The notes under the pieces were generated by a model. It was not told the DNA's origin, did no database searches, and worked only from the letters and a program-made list of their open reading frames with translations. Source: Zelonia costaricensis (taxonomy: Eukaryota > Euglenozoa > Kinetoplastea > Trypanosomatida > Trypanosomatidae). Taken from it: a DNA stretch of 53,000 nucleotides. The stretch is from NCBI GenBank assembly GCA_030849075.1, contig JASAOO010003392.1, positions 1-53,000 on the forward strand, written 5' to 3'. Of this stretch, positions 18,313 through 27,927 are shown piece after piece. The translations under genes and the position numbers were made by a program. Within the stretch, counting starts at the first letter, position 1. Every line of letters begins with the position of its first letter.

Positions 18313-20299
18313 AGTGTGCGGCGTGGAACACACCCGTCGGGGTGGCGAGCGCACCGTCGCCGCCGCCGCGCGCACAGCTGGTGACGCACTCTGCGGCGCA
18401 GCGGGAAAGCGTCCTCTACATGTTCCCGTAGGAGAGGCTGATGTGTTGGCCTCCGCCCTAACTCCTTTCTTCCATTCGTTCCATTTCTGCGAACTTTTAA
18501 AACATCGGCGGCGCCTGTGGTTTCCCCTCTGTTGGTTCGCGTGAGGTTCCGTGTTTGTCTGCGTCGTTCTTTGTTTCAGGATGCGCGTGTGTGTGTGTAT
18601 GTGCGTGCCTGGTCTCTGTCTCAACTGGCTCCAAAACAGGTCTGCACACTTTTCCGCGTGTGCCGTTTCGAGTCCCCTCGAGCTTTGTTTTTCCTTTTTT
18701 GTCAAGGTACGGGAACAGGTGCGGGTCGTGGTGCTGTGCATGACGCTCGTGTGTTGCCTGCCGGCTGGTTCGTGTTCGCAGAGTCCTGCTGCCCCCACGG
18801 CCGCAGCGCTGCGCTTTGGCGCACATGTTGCACTCCATGGGGCGGTGTGCTGTTGCCCTGCCTCGGCGCAGCGCCTGCGTACTCGAGTGCGGTGGTCGGG
18901 TTGGGGACCGGTCAAGTGCGTCGGGGCGAAGAAGAACGCGAGAAAAGGCTGGGGGGCGAGGGGCAAGTGGTGGGCAAGCGGCGAGCAGTGGCGGAGTGCA
19001 CTGGCACGGTGGACTCTTTACATGATGGTTTTGTGGTTTTGCCTCTCGCTTAATAAGAAGCAGTGGCACTCGCCGTGGCGCGAGGCCAAGCGTGTGGTCA
19101 CTTGGCAATTGCGGCGAGGCCATGTCGATACCGCGTCAACCGAACCCTTTTTCACACCCTGTCGCTGACCGTCCTCTGCTTGGACGTGCTGCGACGGCGT
19201 CGCGAGGTGGACGACGCCAGTGTGGTAGGGGGAGCCCAAAGGAGAAGCTAATCCAGTGGACGGCGAAAGCCGTGGCTGGGCTCGTGGGGCGGCGGCGCCG
19301 ACGTGCGCAACAGCCCAGCTGTACGCGCGGTGACTTTTTTGGAGGTGCTCGGGGCGCGTTTTTCTTCTCTCGGTGGATGTGATGGGGGGTAGGTGCCCGC
19401 GGAGCTACGGTCAGGGGCGCGCTACGAGGACAGGCGAGTAGCTGAAATCCGACGCGGAGTGCGTGACAACGGCGGAGGTCCGGGCCATGTCAGTCCATCG
19501 GGACACGAGCGTGGAGCTTCAGCTGACGCGCGTGGCAGATTTCCTTTGATGTAGTGTATGCGTGTGGCTTTCCGTAAGTATGCCTACTCGCGCATGGGCG
19601 AGTCGGGCCTCTCTCTCTTCTAAGGCGTTGCTTCCAACCTCATCGCTTTCGCAGCCTCCCAATTCCCTGTCTTCCTTCCGCTAACCGCTGGCGACAGAGT
19701 GTGCGTGGATGTGTGCCGGCGTGTTTGTGCTTGCACGCGGCCCCGCAGACTCCCCCTCCCAACGTCGCTCTTCGTGCTTGAGATACAGTCTTCCAAAGGT
19801 GGACCAATCGAAGCAGAGCAAATGCTTAACTTGCCCAGAAGGACGGTACAAACCACAGCCGCATTGTGCAACACGCTACGAGCGGCGTGGCGGCGGCGCT
19901 TCTCTGTCGCGAGCTCCACTCGCCCGGCCTCTTCACGTTGTCGCAGGCGCCACGGGCAGCGGTGCACCGAGTTGACGCTCAGCTCGGCAACGGCAAAATG
20001 GGCAAGTTTAGGAAGATGGCGAGTGCGGAGGGAGAGGCGGCACCGCTGCGTGCGCGCACCACTGTAACCCGCAGCGAGGGTACGCCGGCATCTCTTGCAT
20101 GCTCCTCCTCCCCCCTCTCCTTCCCTTGCTGCTCGTGAAATTGGACCCGACACGCACCGCACCATCCATCTCCCATGTCACCGCTCCCCACACTTTATTG
20201 CCCTCGCCTTGCCCTGTTGTGCCTCCCCACATAATCACATGTGATCCCGATCACACCGCGACTCCCCCGTTGAAGCGTCGCTGTGCTTTGCAGCACCCG
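18313..20299. other. Intergenic, 2.0 kb
   Basis: No gene is supported; open frames here are short, start without a splice acceptor and read as Cys/Val/Arg-rich noise from TG-rich DNA. A short (GT)n run lies at about 18588-18604. Confidence 0.5.
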
Positions 20300-21790
20300 A
20301 TGCCGCACACGACACTTGAGCGAGCGGACGGTAGCGCTGCTGCAGAGGCGGACCGGTCGCTGACGCGACTCGAGGCGCACGCTGCGGTGCGTTTGGACGC
20401 AGTCGACGCGAAGTTGTATGACCGCCACGGCCTGCCACTTCGCCGCACTGGCAAGGCTGGGCGCCACCGCTTCTCACTGATGAAGTCGGTGAAAGGACTT
20501 GCCTCGTACCTCACCACGCGCATCAACCGCTCCTTCCAGGAGTGCCTTGTGCGCGTGGTGGAGTACGAAAGCGATTTGGCACTCGAGGTGCGGCAGCTGA
20601 TGAGCGGAAAAGGCGCTCGTGGTCGCCCCGTCTTTACCGCGCCGCTCTCCTGTCTTGTGGACGTGGTGAGTGACTCCGTCATTGAGCGAGACACCGTTGT
20701 CTTCGCCCACCTCCCATCCTCCTACGAGTCACCGCCAGAGCGGAGCACCCTTGCAGCCCCGGTCGAGTCCGCGCCGGGTCGGCACGCGCCGGCACCCGTC
20801 TCCAAGAAGGAGGAGCTCATCTCCACCCTACTCAGCGCGTACGGCGACATCGGACTGCACCTCGTATTTCGAGCCGCGCTCACGGACTCAGAGCGGGGCC
20901 ATCGCACAGCAGCGGCGGCGTCGGCGGGCGAGGGTGGCGGCGGTCCTCTCACCCGCGTCGGGCTGCGCTTCGTCTCAGCCGAGGAACGCAACGAGTGGAT
21001 GTCGTTCTGTGCCGAGGCGTACATGGGCCTGCTGCTGGACTCGATCCGCACCGACCGTGACACCGTTTTTGTCCACAGCGACGGTGACCATGGCGCGGCG
21101 GCAGCCGACGCTGGTGGGGCGGACGTGCGCGTGGAGAAGCCGTCGGAGGCGGCGGTCGAGCGCTACATCGACTTTTTCCTCTCTGCAAGCGGCCGCGCCG
21201 ACGGTGGCGGCGGCGTGAACGGCGGCGGCGGCCGCGACGAGAGGGAGGTCGACCCGCCCATTGCGCCGATGGGCGGCGTGCTGAAGGTGCGTGACGCCAG
21301 CGGGGCGTTGCACAGCAGGGAGGTGCTGATGGAGCGCATCGACGAGGTTGACAGTGCGGGGTTGCCAGCGTCCTGCGGTGTTCTCGTGGTGCGGCGCAAG
21401 CGGTGGCGCGGCAAGTACGAAGTGCAGCGCATCGCCTTGGAGGACCTGAGCGTGTACGCAGACGACGACCTCACTGGCAGCGTCTTCTTTCTCGAATTCC
21501 CCTTCACGGCGATGCCGGAGCGCACACTGTTGGGGGAGCAGCTCTCCGCCGTGAGTGCGGTGAAGCGCTCCTTCCTGGCGCCCGCCGGAGCTGCGGCGGC
21601 CCGCGACTGCGTGACGGTCGAGTGTGAGGCGGGCAGCTTCTCCAGCCGACGCCAGTGGCTACAGTGGCTGGAGGCGGTCACGAAGAGGCCAGTGCTGTAC
21701 CTGTCCGTGGCGCGCCGCGAGGCAGAGGCACCAGCGGCAGAGGAGCAGAGCGCGCCCATGGGTCTGCTGGGCAACCGCACCGCTTGGTAG
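20300..21790 (+). CDS. Hypothetical protein with PH-like modules
   Basis: 496 residues from ATG 20300. No exact family is recognised. Two segments look like pleckstrin-homology folds. The first ends about residues 221-241 with VGLRFVSAEERNEWMSFCAEAY, the typical closing strand plus Trp-containing helix. The second spans about 323-457, opening with GGVLKVRD, continuing through KRWRGKYEVQRIALEDLSVY, and closing with RRQWLQWLEAVTKR. The N-terminal 120 residues contain a basic amphipathic region (RHRFSLMKSVKGLASYLTTRINRSF). Gly-rich linkers (around 303-315) separate the modules. PH domains bind phosphoinositides or proteins at membranes. The frame is open to an ATG at 20099, but that N-terminal extension is Leu/Pro/Thr-rich UTR-like sequence, and AG dinucleotides at 20272-20273 and 20292-20293 favour 20300. 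Confidence 0.7.
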   Translation: MPHTTLERADGSAAAEADRSLTRLEAHAAVRLDAVDAKLYDRHGLPLRRTGKAGRHRFSLMKSVKGLASYLTTRINRSFQECLVRVVEYESDLALEVRQLMSGKGARGRPVFTAPLSCLVDVVSDSVIERDTVVFAHLPSSYESPPERSTLAAPVESAPGRHAPAPVSKKEELISTLLSAYGDIGLHLVFRAALTDSERGHRTAAAASAGEGGGGPLTRVGLRFVSAEERNEWMSFCAEAYMGLLLDSIRTDRDTVFVHSDGDHGAAAADAGGADVRVEKPSEAAVERYIDFFLSASGRADGGGGVNGGGGRDEREVDPPIAPMGGVLKVRDASGALHSREVLMERIDEVDSAGLPASCGVLVVRRKRWRGKYEVQRIALEDLSVYADDDLTGSVFFLEFPFTAMPERTLLGEQLSAVSAVKRSFLAPAGAAAARDCVTVECEAGSFSSRRQWLQWLEAVTKRPVLYLSVARREAEAPAAEEQSAPMGLLGNRTAW

Positions 21791-22522
21791 CCGGCGGAGA
21801 CGTCGCAGGGAGGTCTTGTGCTGGGTGTCCCCGGTACGACGAACGGGTTGCAAGAGCGCGCGCGTGTGTGTGTAGGGGTTGAGTGCATGCGTGTGCGTGT
21901 GACGAGCACGTCGTAGGCGTCGGGAGGCTGAGCGGTGAGGGTGGCACCACGTGCCCGCTTTGAGAGACCGATGTGCGTTCGTGTTACTGCTTCCAAAAGC
22001 GAGACAGTCCCCTGCTCTTCGTCTTTGCCGACTGCCGCCCGCCGTCGTGGCTCGCTCTGGGACAGGACGTGCCCGCGTGGAGCGGTGGCGGCAACAAGGG
22101 AAGCGGAAAACGGAAACTCTGGGCTTGACGACCCGGTCATGTCAGTCAGAGTGAGTACCGCCGGGCCGACCTCGAGCGCGTCGCGAGCACCGCTCTCTCA
22201 CTCGCCACTCATCCTCTCTATTTTTGCCTTGTGCTGTTCTCTGACACGCTCTTTCCCTTCCATGCTTCGCGGCGTCTGCGCAGCACAAGATCAAGCTTGC
22301 GACCGACACCCCGCCTTCTTCCCCCCCCCTCCTTACTCAGGCTGCACCACCATTCCCTTATCGTGGGTGTCTCCCATCCCTCAACACGGCGCGTCCTCCA
22401 CACGGCGCGGTGCACTACCGTGCTTTCTGGTTGTTCCCTGGTGTTTGACCCAGCACTGCGCGCCCCAAGTGCACTTGACGTGGCGCGGCTGATTGCCGAT
22501 AGCGCACCACAAGGCAGCAAGC
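21791..22522. other. Intergenic, 0.7 kb
   Basis: No gene is supported. A C run lies near 22321-22330. The 3-prime half is pyrimidine-rich and ends with the acceptor region of the phosphate transporter. Confidence 0.55.
22422..22453 (+). promoter_or_regulatory. Probable spliced-leader acceptor for the phosphate transporter (22452-22453)
   Basis: The tract gctttctggttgttccctgg and following T/C-rich bases end in AG at 22452-22453. The remaining 69-base leader has no ATG before 22523. Confidence 0.55.
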
Positions 22523-24733
22523 ATGAAGTTCGGCAAGCGGCTTCAAGACGAGGTAGTGCCGGAGTGGGCTGATTACTACGTGAGTTACAAGCGACTGAAG
22601 CAGTTTATCCACAACTCGGAGCTGCGCGGCAGCGAGTTCAGCAATGAGCTGTTCAACATTATCACGGAGGAGCTGGCCAAGGCGGAGGGGCTCTTTCAGC
22701 AGCTCATGAGCGACCTGCAGGAGGAGCACGACCGGTTGATGGAGATGAACCCGGACCTGCCCGTCGCGCCGCCGACGAAGCCGCGCAAGTTCCACCGCCG
22801 CAAAAAGGGCAGCAGCGCCAACGACGACGCCCCAAACGAGGAGACAGGGCTGGTAAGCACCGCGACCAGCTCGATGTGCGACGCCTCCGTCATAGAGGAC
22901 GATCTGCTGCCCCGGCACGCGAGCACCGGGCTCGGCGCCTTTCTCAAACGCCTCTTCCTGCTCCTCATCGGCGACTCACAGGTGAAGCTGGTCGAGAGCA
23001 ACACGCCGCGTGCCGTCTTCCTCGAATGGTACTCCAACGCGCATCAGCTGCAGCACTTCGCCGAGCTCAACCTCGAGGCGATTCGCAAATCCGCCAAGAA
23101 GCTGAAGAAGTACCGCCGGATGGACGGCGACTTCTCGGCCGCGATTGAGGCGGAGCTGGCCCGCTCGCGCCTCGTCACACTGATGCCGCGGCTGCGCAAC
23201 CTCATGTCCAACGTGAGCGTCGACTTTGAGCGCAAGTTCAAGGTGCCACTGGACCAGTACGCGAACCTGGCCATGTCGCAGGAGTGGCACGCCCGGTGGC
23301 TGTACATCTTCCTTGGCGCGGCCCTCTTCGTCGCGGTGAAGCAGCTGCCCGTGCTCTCGGCCGATCCGGCGGCGCACAACTGCCTGGCCCTCTTCGTGCT
23401 CGTCATCACCCTCTGGATCACCGAGGCAATTCCTTTCTTCTGCACAGCCATGCTCATTCCACTCTTCGCCGTCCCGCTGCGCATCGTCCTTGACCCGGCG
23501 ACTCACGAAAGCGCCACGGCGACGGTGGCGTCGCAGATCATTTTGGGCAAGCTCTTCAACCACGTGCAGATCCTCGTCATGGGTGGCTTGACAATCGCCA
23601 AGGCTTTTTCACGCACCAACCTGGAGATGTACGCAGCCAGCATGCTGCACCGCTGGACGGCACACCGCCCATCGCTGTACCTGCTCGGCGTGATGCTGTC
23701 GAGCTGCTTCCTGTGCGCCTTCGTCTCAAACGTGGCCGCGCCGCTGCTCGTGCTGGGCGTCGTGCAGCGCACGCTGTGGGAGTTCCCCGAGGGGACGAAC
23801 GCGCCGCACGGCATCCTGCTCGGTCTGGCTTTTGCGTGCAACATTGGCGGCATGCTCTCCCCCATCGCCTCCCCGCAGAACGCCGTCGCCATTTCCGCAC
23901 TGGGCTTCTACAATGTGTCTTTTGCGCAGTGGGTCGGCGTCGCGCTGCCGGTGGTGCTCTTCAGCGTGTTCGCGGCGTGGGTGATTGTGCTCGTCGTGTG
24001 GCGCCCGTTCGCCGAGGTGCCGTACATCCCGCTCCAGGTGGTGAACACCGCGGCGCAGGAGCAGGTGTCGACGGCAACGCGTGTGGTCGTGGTGCTGGTG
24101 TCTCTGGTGACGATCACGTTGTGGATTCTGCCGGCCAACCTCTTCTTTGGCGACACCGGCATCGTCGCGCTCATTCCCATCGTCGTCTTCTTCGGGATCG
24201 GCATTCTCTCCAAGGACGACTTCAACACGCTCTCGTGGCACCTCATGTTCCTTCTCGCTGGTGGCAACATGCTTGGGCTGTGCGCGCGCGACTCGCACAT
24301 GCTCGACATCATCGCCTCCAGCATGAAGGACACGCTCTCTGACTCGCCACCGTACCTGACGCTGACGGTCGTCCTCGTCGCCGTGGGCGTGATCACGACG
24401 TTCGTTTCGCACACCGTAGCCGCCATGATTCTCCTCCCCATCATTGTCAAGATTGGCTTCCTCATGCCGGAGTCGTCGGGCATCCTCGCCGTGACACCGC
24501 AGTCGATGGTCATGCTGGCGGCCCTCATGTGCTCTGGTGCGATGGCCTTCCCCATCAGCTCGTTCCCGAACGTGAACTCGCTGCTCGCCGAGGACTCGAA
24601 GGGCAAGCCGTATCTACGCGCCAAGGACTTCCTCTTCTGCGGCACCGTGATTACCCTCGTCTTCACTGCGTGCCTCGTGACGTGGATGGTGCCGCTGACC
24701 AACCACGTGCTCCCATCCACCCACCAACGCTAA
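22523..24733 (+). CDS. PHO91: SPX-domain sodium/phosphate symporter (DASS/SLC13 type, PHO91-like)
   Basis: 736 residues from ATG 22523. The N-terminus is an SPX domain. MKFGKRLQDEVVPEWADYYVSYKRLKQFI opens it, an acidic/Ser/Lys linker interrupts it (about 80-150), and the lysine-rich helix NLEAIRKSAKKLKKYRR (about 181-197) closes the inositol pyrophosphate-binding surface. From about residue 259 there are 10-12 hydrophobic segments of a divalent-anion:sodium symporter, with family signatures FVLVITLWITEAIPFF, SNVAAPLLVLGV, SPIASPQNAVAIS and a C-terminal repeat LVAVGVITTFVSHTVAAMILLP. This architecture is that of yeast Pho91 and of the trypanosome Pho91 reported on acidocalcisomes or the contractile vacuole, where it releases phosphate derived from polyphosphate. 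Length and both domains are complete. Family assignment is firm; location is inferred from relatives. Confidence 0.92.
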   Translation: MKFGKRLQDEVVPEWADYYVSYKRLKQFIHNSELRGSEFSNELFNIITEELAKAEGLFQQLMSDLQEEHDRLMEMNPDLPVAPPTKPRKFHRRKKGSSANDDAPNEETGLVSTATSSMCDASVIEDDLLPRHASTGLGAFLKRLFLLLIGDSQVKLVESNTPRAVFLEWYSNAHQLQHFAELNLEAIRKSAKKLKKYRRMDGDFSAAIEAELARSRLVTLMPRLRNLMSNVSVDFERKFKVPLDQYANLAMSQEWHARWLYIFLGAALFVAVKQLPVLSADPAAHNCLALFVLVITLWITEAIPFFCTAMLIPLFAVPLRIVLDPATHESATATVASQIILGKLFNHVQILVMGGLTIAKAFSRTNLEMYAASMLHRWTAHRPSLYLLGVMLSSCFLCAFVSNVAAPLLVLGVVQRTLWEFPEGTNAPHGILLGLAFACNIGGMLSPIASPQNAVAISALGFYNVSFAQWVGVALPVVLFSVFAAWVIVLVVWRPFAEVPYIPLQVVNTAAQEQVSTATRVVVVLVSLVTITLWILPANLFFGDTGIVALIPIVVFFGIGILSKDDFNTLSWHLMFLLAGGNMLGLCARDSHMLDIIASSMKDTLSDSPPYLTLTVVLVAVGVITTFVSHTVAAMILLPIIVKIGFLMPESSGILAVTPQSMVMLAALMCSGAMAFPISSFPNVNSLLAEDSKGKPYLRAKDFLFCGTVITLVFTACLVTWMVPLTNHVLPSTHQR

Positions 24734-25789
24734 CACACACGCACTCGCGAGCACACACGGGCCGCGTGCAAACGCCGAAGCCGCGTCGAAGTGAGCGGCA
24801 CCGCGCCACCTCCATGGGGCCTGCGGTACACTTGGGCTGTCTCTCCGTGTTTGCCGTGTCGAGTGCGTCCGGCAAGGTGCGCCTTGACGAAGTGGCCGAG
24901 TTGACGAGAAGGCGGGGGGGGGGAGTGCCCGCGGCGATGGACGACTGCAGCGCGCGGCAGCGGACGCACTCCTCCTTCCCGTGTGCAAGGTTTAACCCGT
25001 GGCTGTACCGTTTCTTTCCACTTCAGCACATTAACGGCAACCAAGCGGACTAGTGAAGGCGTGGTACGCGAGACCGTTCTCTCACCCCCACCGGGTCGAG
25101 CTGGTCCTTGTGTGTGCAGGCATTCTCGGAGGCTTGGTGCCCACTGCGCAGACCGATGGGCGAGCCGCAGCACCACTGCCGCGGCTTCCACTGCACAACA
25201 GCTGAAACCTGTTGCGGTGCCCCCACCCCTTGGCGAGTCTCATGTTGCGCTGCCGCGCTGACATCGAAAGCACCAACAATGAAGGAAAACAGAGCAAGCA
25301 GAGTTAAAGTCGAGACAGCGGTGTGGCGGCTTGGCGGCCCCCGAGCGCGTCTGAGTGGGTTGCTCGAGACGCGTCAAGTGGGGCAGGGGGGAGGTACATC
25401 GAGCACGGTCGTGTCCGACAGCGGTGGTTTCCCCCCCCCCCCTGTCTACCTCTTCTCCTCTCACCGCCCCAGTGTGCGGTCGCTATGCGTAGGGCGCCGT
25501 GAGAGGGCGGGGCAAGTGGGAACGCAGCCCGTGCGCGTAGTGTGGCGGCGCTGCGTGTGCCGGGCAACTGTCGAGCCCGCTTCTTGCGCTCCGGCGAACT
25601 TTCAGGAACTTCATCTTTCCCGTTTCCGTTGTGGTCGCCATCTCTCTCGACATCACGCCAGGCAGACGCCGTACAAGCCGAGTCTTGCAGTCTGTTCGCC
25701 GCGCCGCTCAGCGCCGCTCCGCTTCATATCCGCACGCACCTTTCCTCTTATCTGCCCCCCCCCCCCTCCCCTTCCTGTGTAGGCTTAGC
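24734..25789. other. Intergenic, 1.1 kb
   Basis: No gene is supported. It begins with a short AC-rich stretch, contains G runs near 24915-24922 and a 12-C run at 25431-25442, and ends in the strong acceptor of the next gene. Confidence 0.55.
25745..25782 (+). promoter_or_regulatory. Strong spliced-leader acceptor (25781-25782)
   Basis: A 12-C run embedded in a longer pyrimidine tract (25755-25776) is followed by gtgtag. The AG at 25781-25782 is seven bases before ATG 25790. This is the clearest acceptor in the window and fixes the start of the next gene. Confidence 0.75.
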
Positions 25790-26353
25790 ATGGAATCGTA
25801 CGAGACGGACGCTAGCCTCGCGCAGCTGCCTAAGGAGACCGCTTACCCCGAGCTGGTGCTCCGGTGCACCGTCATGGACGCCGTGCCACTCCGCGCCTGC
25901 GAGTTCAACGACGACAAAGTCTTCACGGTAGTGGGCTCTGTTGCGCCGCGCTCACCAAGTGACATGGCCACGCCGACGAAGGCACTGGTGCGCATCAACT
26001 TCTACAACGCGTGGGCCGCCGCCGCCGCCTTCATGGACCCCGGCGATGTCATTCTCCTCCGCGGGTTCGCGGTGATCGACGTTCCACTCAACGTGGGCGG
26101 CTACGACGCCGCTAACGCCAGCGCGGCCTTGTCAAGTCAATCGCCTATGGTGCGAGCACCACTGGTAGTGCGGCCGCTGCAGGTGGAGAGCACGCTGCGC
26201 GTCTTGCAAAAGGGCGAGAAGAGTTCCGTGATGGAAGTGTCCGTGAGCCCCGAGAACTGGGACGCCGTGGGTGTACGCAGCCTGCCCTTCTCGGACGCCG
26301 CCAACCAACGCTACGCGCGCATGTGTTGGGGCTGGGGTAAGGCAAACGCCTGA
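25790..26353 (+). CDS. Small protein with OB-fold / Telo_bind-like segment
   Basis: 187 residues from ATG 25790, fixed by the acceptor just upstream. The central part (about residues 40-100) alternates strand-like segments: KVFTVVGSVAP, ALVRINFYNAW, then DPGDVILLRGFAVIDVP. The G-D-V-I-L-L-R-x-F pattern after a helix-like AAAAAFMD is what one finds in OB folds of the POT1/Telo_bind type, which bind single-stranded DNA or RNA. The C-terminus is Ser/Asn-rich and ends in YARMCWGWGKANA. No firm family assignment can be made by eye; a different OB-fold protein or an unrelated beta-barrel is possible. Confidence 0.7.
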   Translation: MESYETDASLAQLPKETAYPELVLRCTVMDAVPLRACEFNDDKVFTVVGSVAPRSPSDMATPTKALVRINFYNAWAAAAAFMDPGDVILLRGFAVIDVPLNVGGYDAANASAALSSQSPMVRAPLVVRPLQVESTLRVLQKGEKSSVMEVSVSPENWDAVGVRSLPFSDAANQRYARMCWGWGKANA

Positions 26354-27051
26354 GCGTCCCTCGCAAGTGGTACGCCGACCGCGCCCGCCGCCGCGCCAAG
26401 GCGCACGCCATTTCTGCTCTTCCCCTTCTGTTTCCCTCACCCGACTCGCGTTGCACGCTTTGATGTTTCTAGCGCACCCACTGTGCCCCGCCCACGTCAA
26501 CCCCTTAGCACAGCGTGCAGGCTCCGAGTGAAGCTCTCCCTGGCAACGCACATCGCACGCCACCTGCCCGGCTGTGACGGACAACACGCAGGGCCCCCTC
26601 TCTCATTTCTGCCGGCTGCAGTCGAGAGAAGAGCGGAGAGCGCACAGCCAACTATGCCACGCCACGCACGATGACCCTGCAGTCGTGCGCTGGCCCCCCT
26701 CTCCCCTCCCCCACGCCCTCGTGCTGAACGGGCTAGCCTCGCAATAGAATCCCCTGCCCACCACACCCGCCTCCCTTTCCCCCTTTCCCGCCCTGCATCG
26801 CGCCTTCGCTTCAGAACGTCTCTTCCTCGAGAGGTGCGCGCAAGCAGATATCCAGGAACTCACCAGCACACCGGCTCGTTGGTGCGAGCGGCGCACCCCA
26901 ATCTCCGCATCACTTACTTTCCCTCCGCCTTCGCTCGAAAGTCGGCACGGCATCAGAGGGCATCCAAAACGGCGATTCCCCGCCCCGTTCAGGTACGCAG
27001 GCGTCGCCGCATTGCGTAGAATAGCGTGCGCCTCCCCGCACGGACACTGCG
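26354..27051. other. Intergenic, 0.7 kb
   Basis: No gene is seen. Sequence is C-rich and pyrimidine-rich, ending in a candidate acceptor for the small membrane protein gene. Confidence 0.5.
26976..26992 (+). promoter_or_regulatory. Probable spliced-leader acceptor for the small membrane protein (26991-26992)
   Basis: The tract ttccccgccccgttc precedes AG at 26991-26992. No ATG occurs between this site and 27052. Confidence 0.5.
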
Positions 27052-27297
27052 ATGGAGCTGAATGTGTCGACGAACGCTACGGAGGTCACGTACATTGGCA
27101 CTATCCGCCGCAGCGAGGGCAACGTGCTCGTCGTGCTCGCCGCATTGACACTGGCGCTGGTTTTGATTGGCACGTGTGCGTTTGTACTAACTTGCCGTTC
27201 GCGGCGCATTCCCGCACACCGCTACGGGCATGTGCGGCGGTGCACCGCCGTCCCATCCATAGACACTGCGGTAGCGCATCCGGTGCGCTGCAACTAA
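27052..27297 (+). CDS. Small single-pass membrane protein, 81 residues, unknown function
   Basis: The ATG at 27052 is the first after a candidate splice acceptor. Residues 24-47 (NVLVVLAALTLALVLIGTCAFVLT) form one strong transmembrane segment. The short N-terminal part has two N-glycosylation sequons (N4-V-S and N8-A-T), and the segment is followed by CRSRRIPAHRYG, so the positive-inside rule suggests an N-outside, C-inside topology without a cleaved signal. No family is recognised. The size is small enough that a chance frame must be considered, but GC-rich third positions and the clean topology favour a gene. Confidence 0.55.
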   Translation: MELNVSTNATEVTYIGTIRRSEGNVLVVLAALTLALVLIGTCAFVLTCRSRRIPAHRYGHVRRCTAVPSIDTAVAHPVRCN

Positions 27298-27927
27298 GAC
27301 AGCCGCAAGAGCACGCGCACGACTTCGCAGGGTCGGCCTCGTCGTCTCCGCGCCCGTCTCTCCGCTACGCTGCCTCGCAGGACACCACCTCGCCCTCCCC
27401 CCTCTCCTGTCCTCTTTTCTTTGCTGCTCCTGCCGCCTTCGCAGACACCCACGGGCTCAAACAAACTGCACAGCAACAGCACGCGCCCCCCGCTGCGTCT
27501 CGCGTTGGCCGCGCGCCATGCATGTGAACAGGTGTACGCACACACATGAAAGTGTGCTTGCTTCCCGGGCTGTCACGCCGAGCGTTCACCGCACTCCACG
27601 CTGCTCTCTCTGGTGTGCTCGCGACTGTCGTCGTCATGTCCGCCTCGTGTCATTGGTGCAGAACCCGCTCCCTTCTTCACCCTCCCCCCTATTTCCCTCC
27701 GCCGCTCTGCACCACTGCGACACCACATCGACCTCCACCGCCACCCCCCCCCTCCCCCCGCCTGTGACGATGCAACGCAGTTCACCAATCGCCGAATTTG
27801 ACCTCCTCTATTTTCCAGCTCTCCTACTCGAGTACCGTCCTTTCTGATTGCTCTTCTCTCCCCAGCCCGCTCCCCTTCTCTCCCTCGCTCATACCCGTCT
27901 CCCCTCTCGCCACTCCGCCGCGCCGCC
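27298..27927. other. Intergenic, 0.6 kb
   Basis: No further gene is supported. From 27655 onward the strand is strongly C/T-rich, culminating in the acceptor for glutamate dehydrogenase. Confidence 0.55.
27841..27865 (+). promoter_or_regulatory. Probable spliced-leader acceptor for glutamate dehydrogenase (27864-27865)
   Basis: The tract tttctgattgctcttctctc continues to cccAG at 27864-27865. The 62-base leader to ATG 27928 is C/T-rich and free of ATG. Confidence 0.6.

Noticed and set aside
20099..20299. Upstream ATG extension of the PH-like protein
   Set aside because: The 67 extra residues are Leu/Pro/Thr/His-rich and read like UTR; AG acceptors lie just before 20300.
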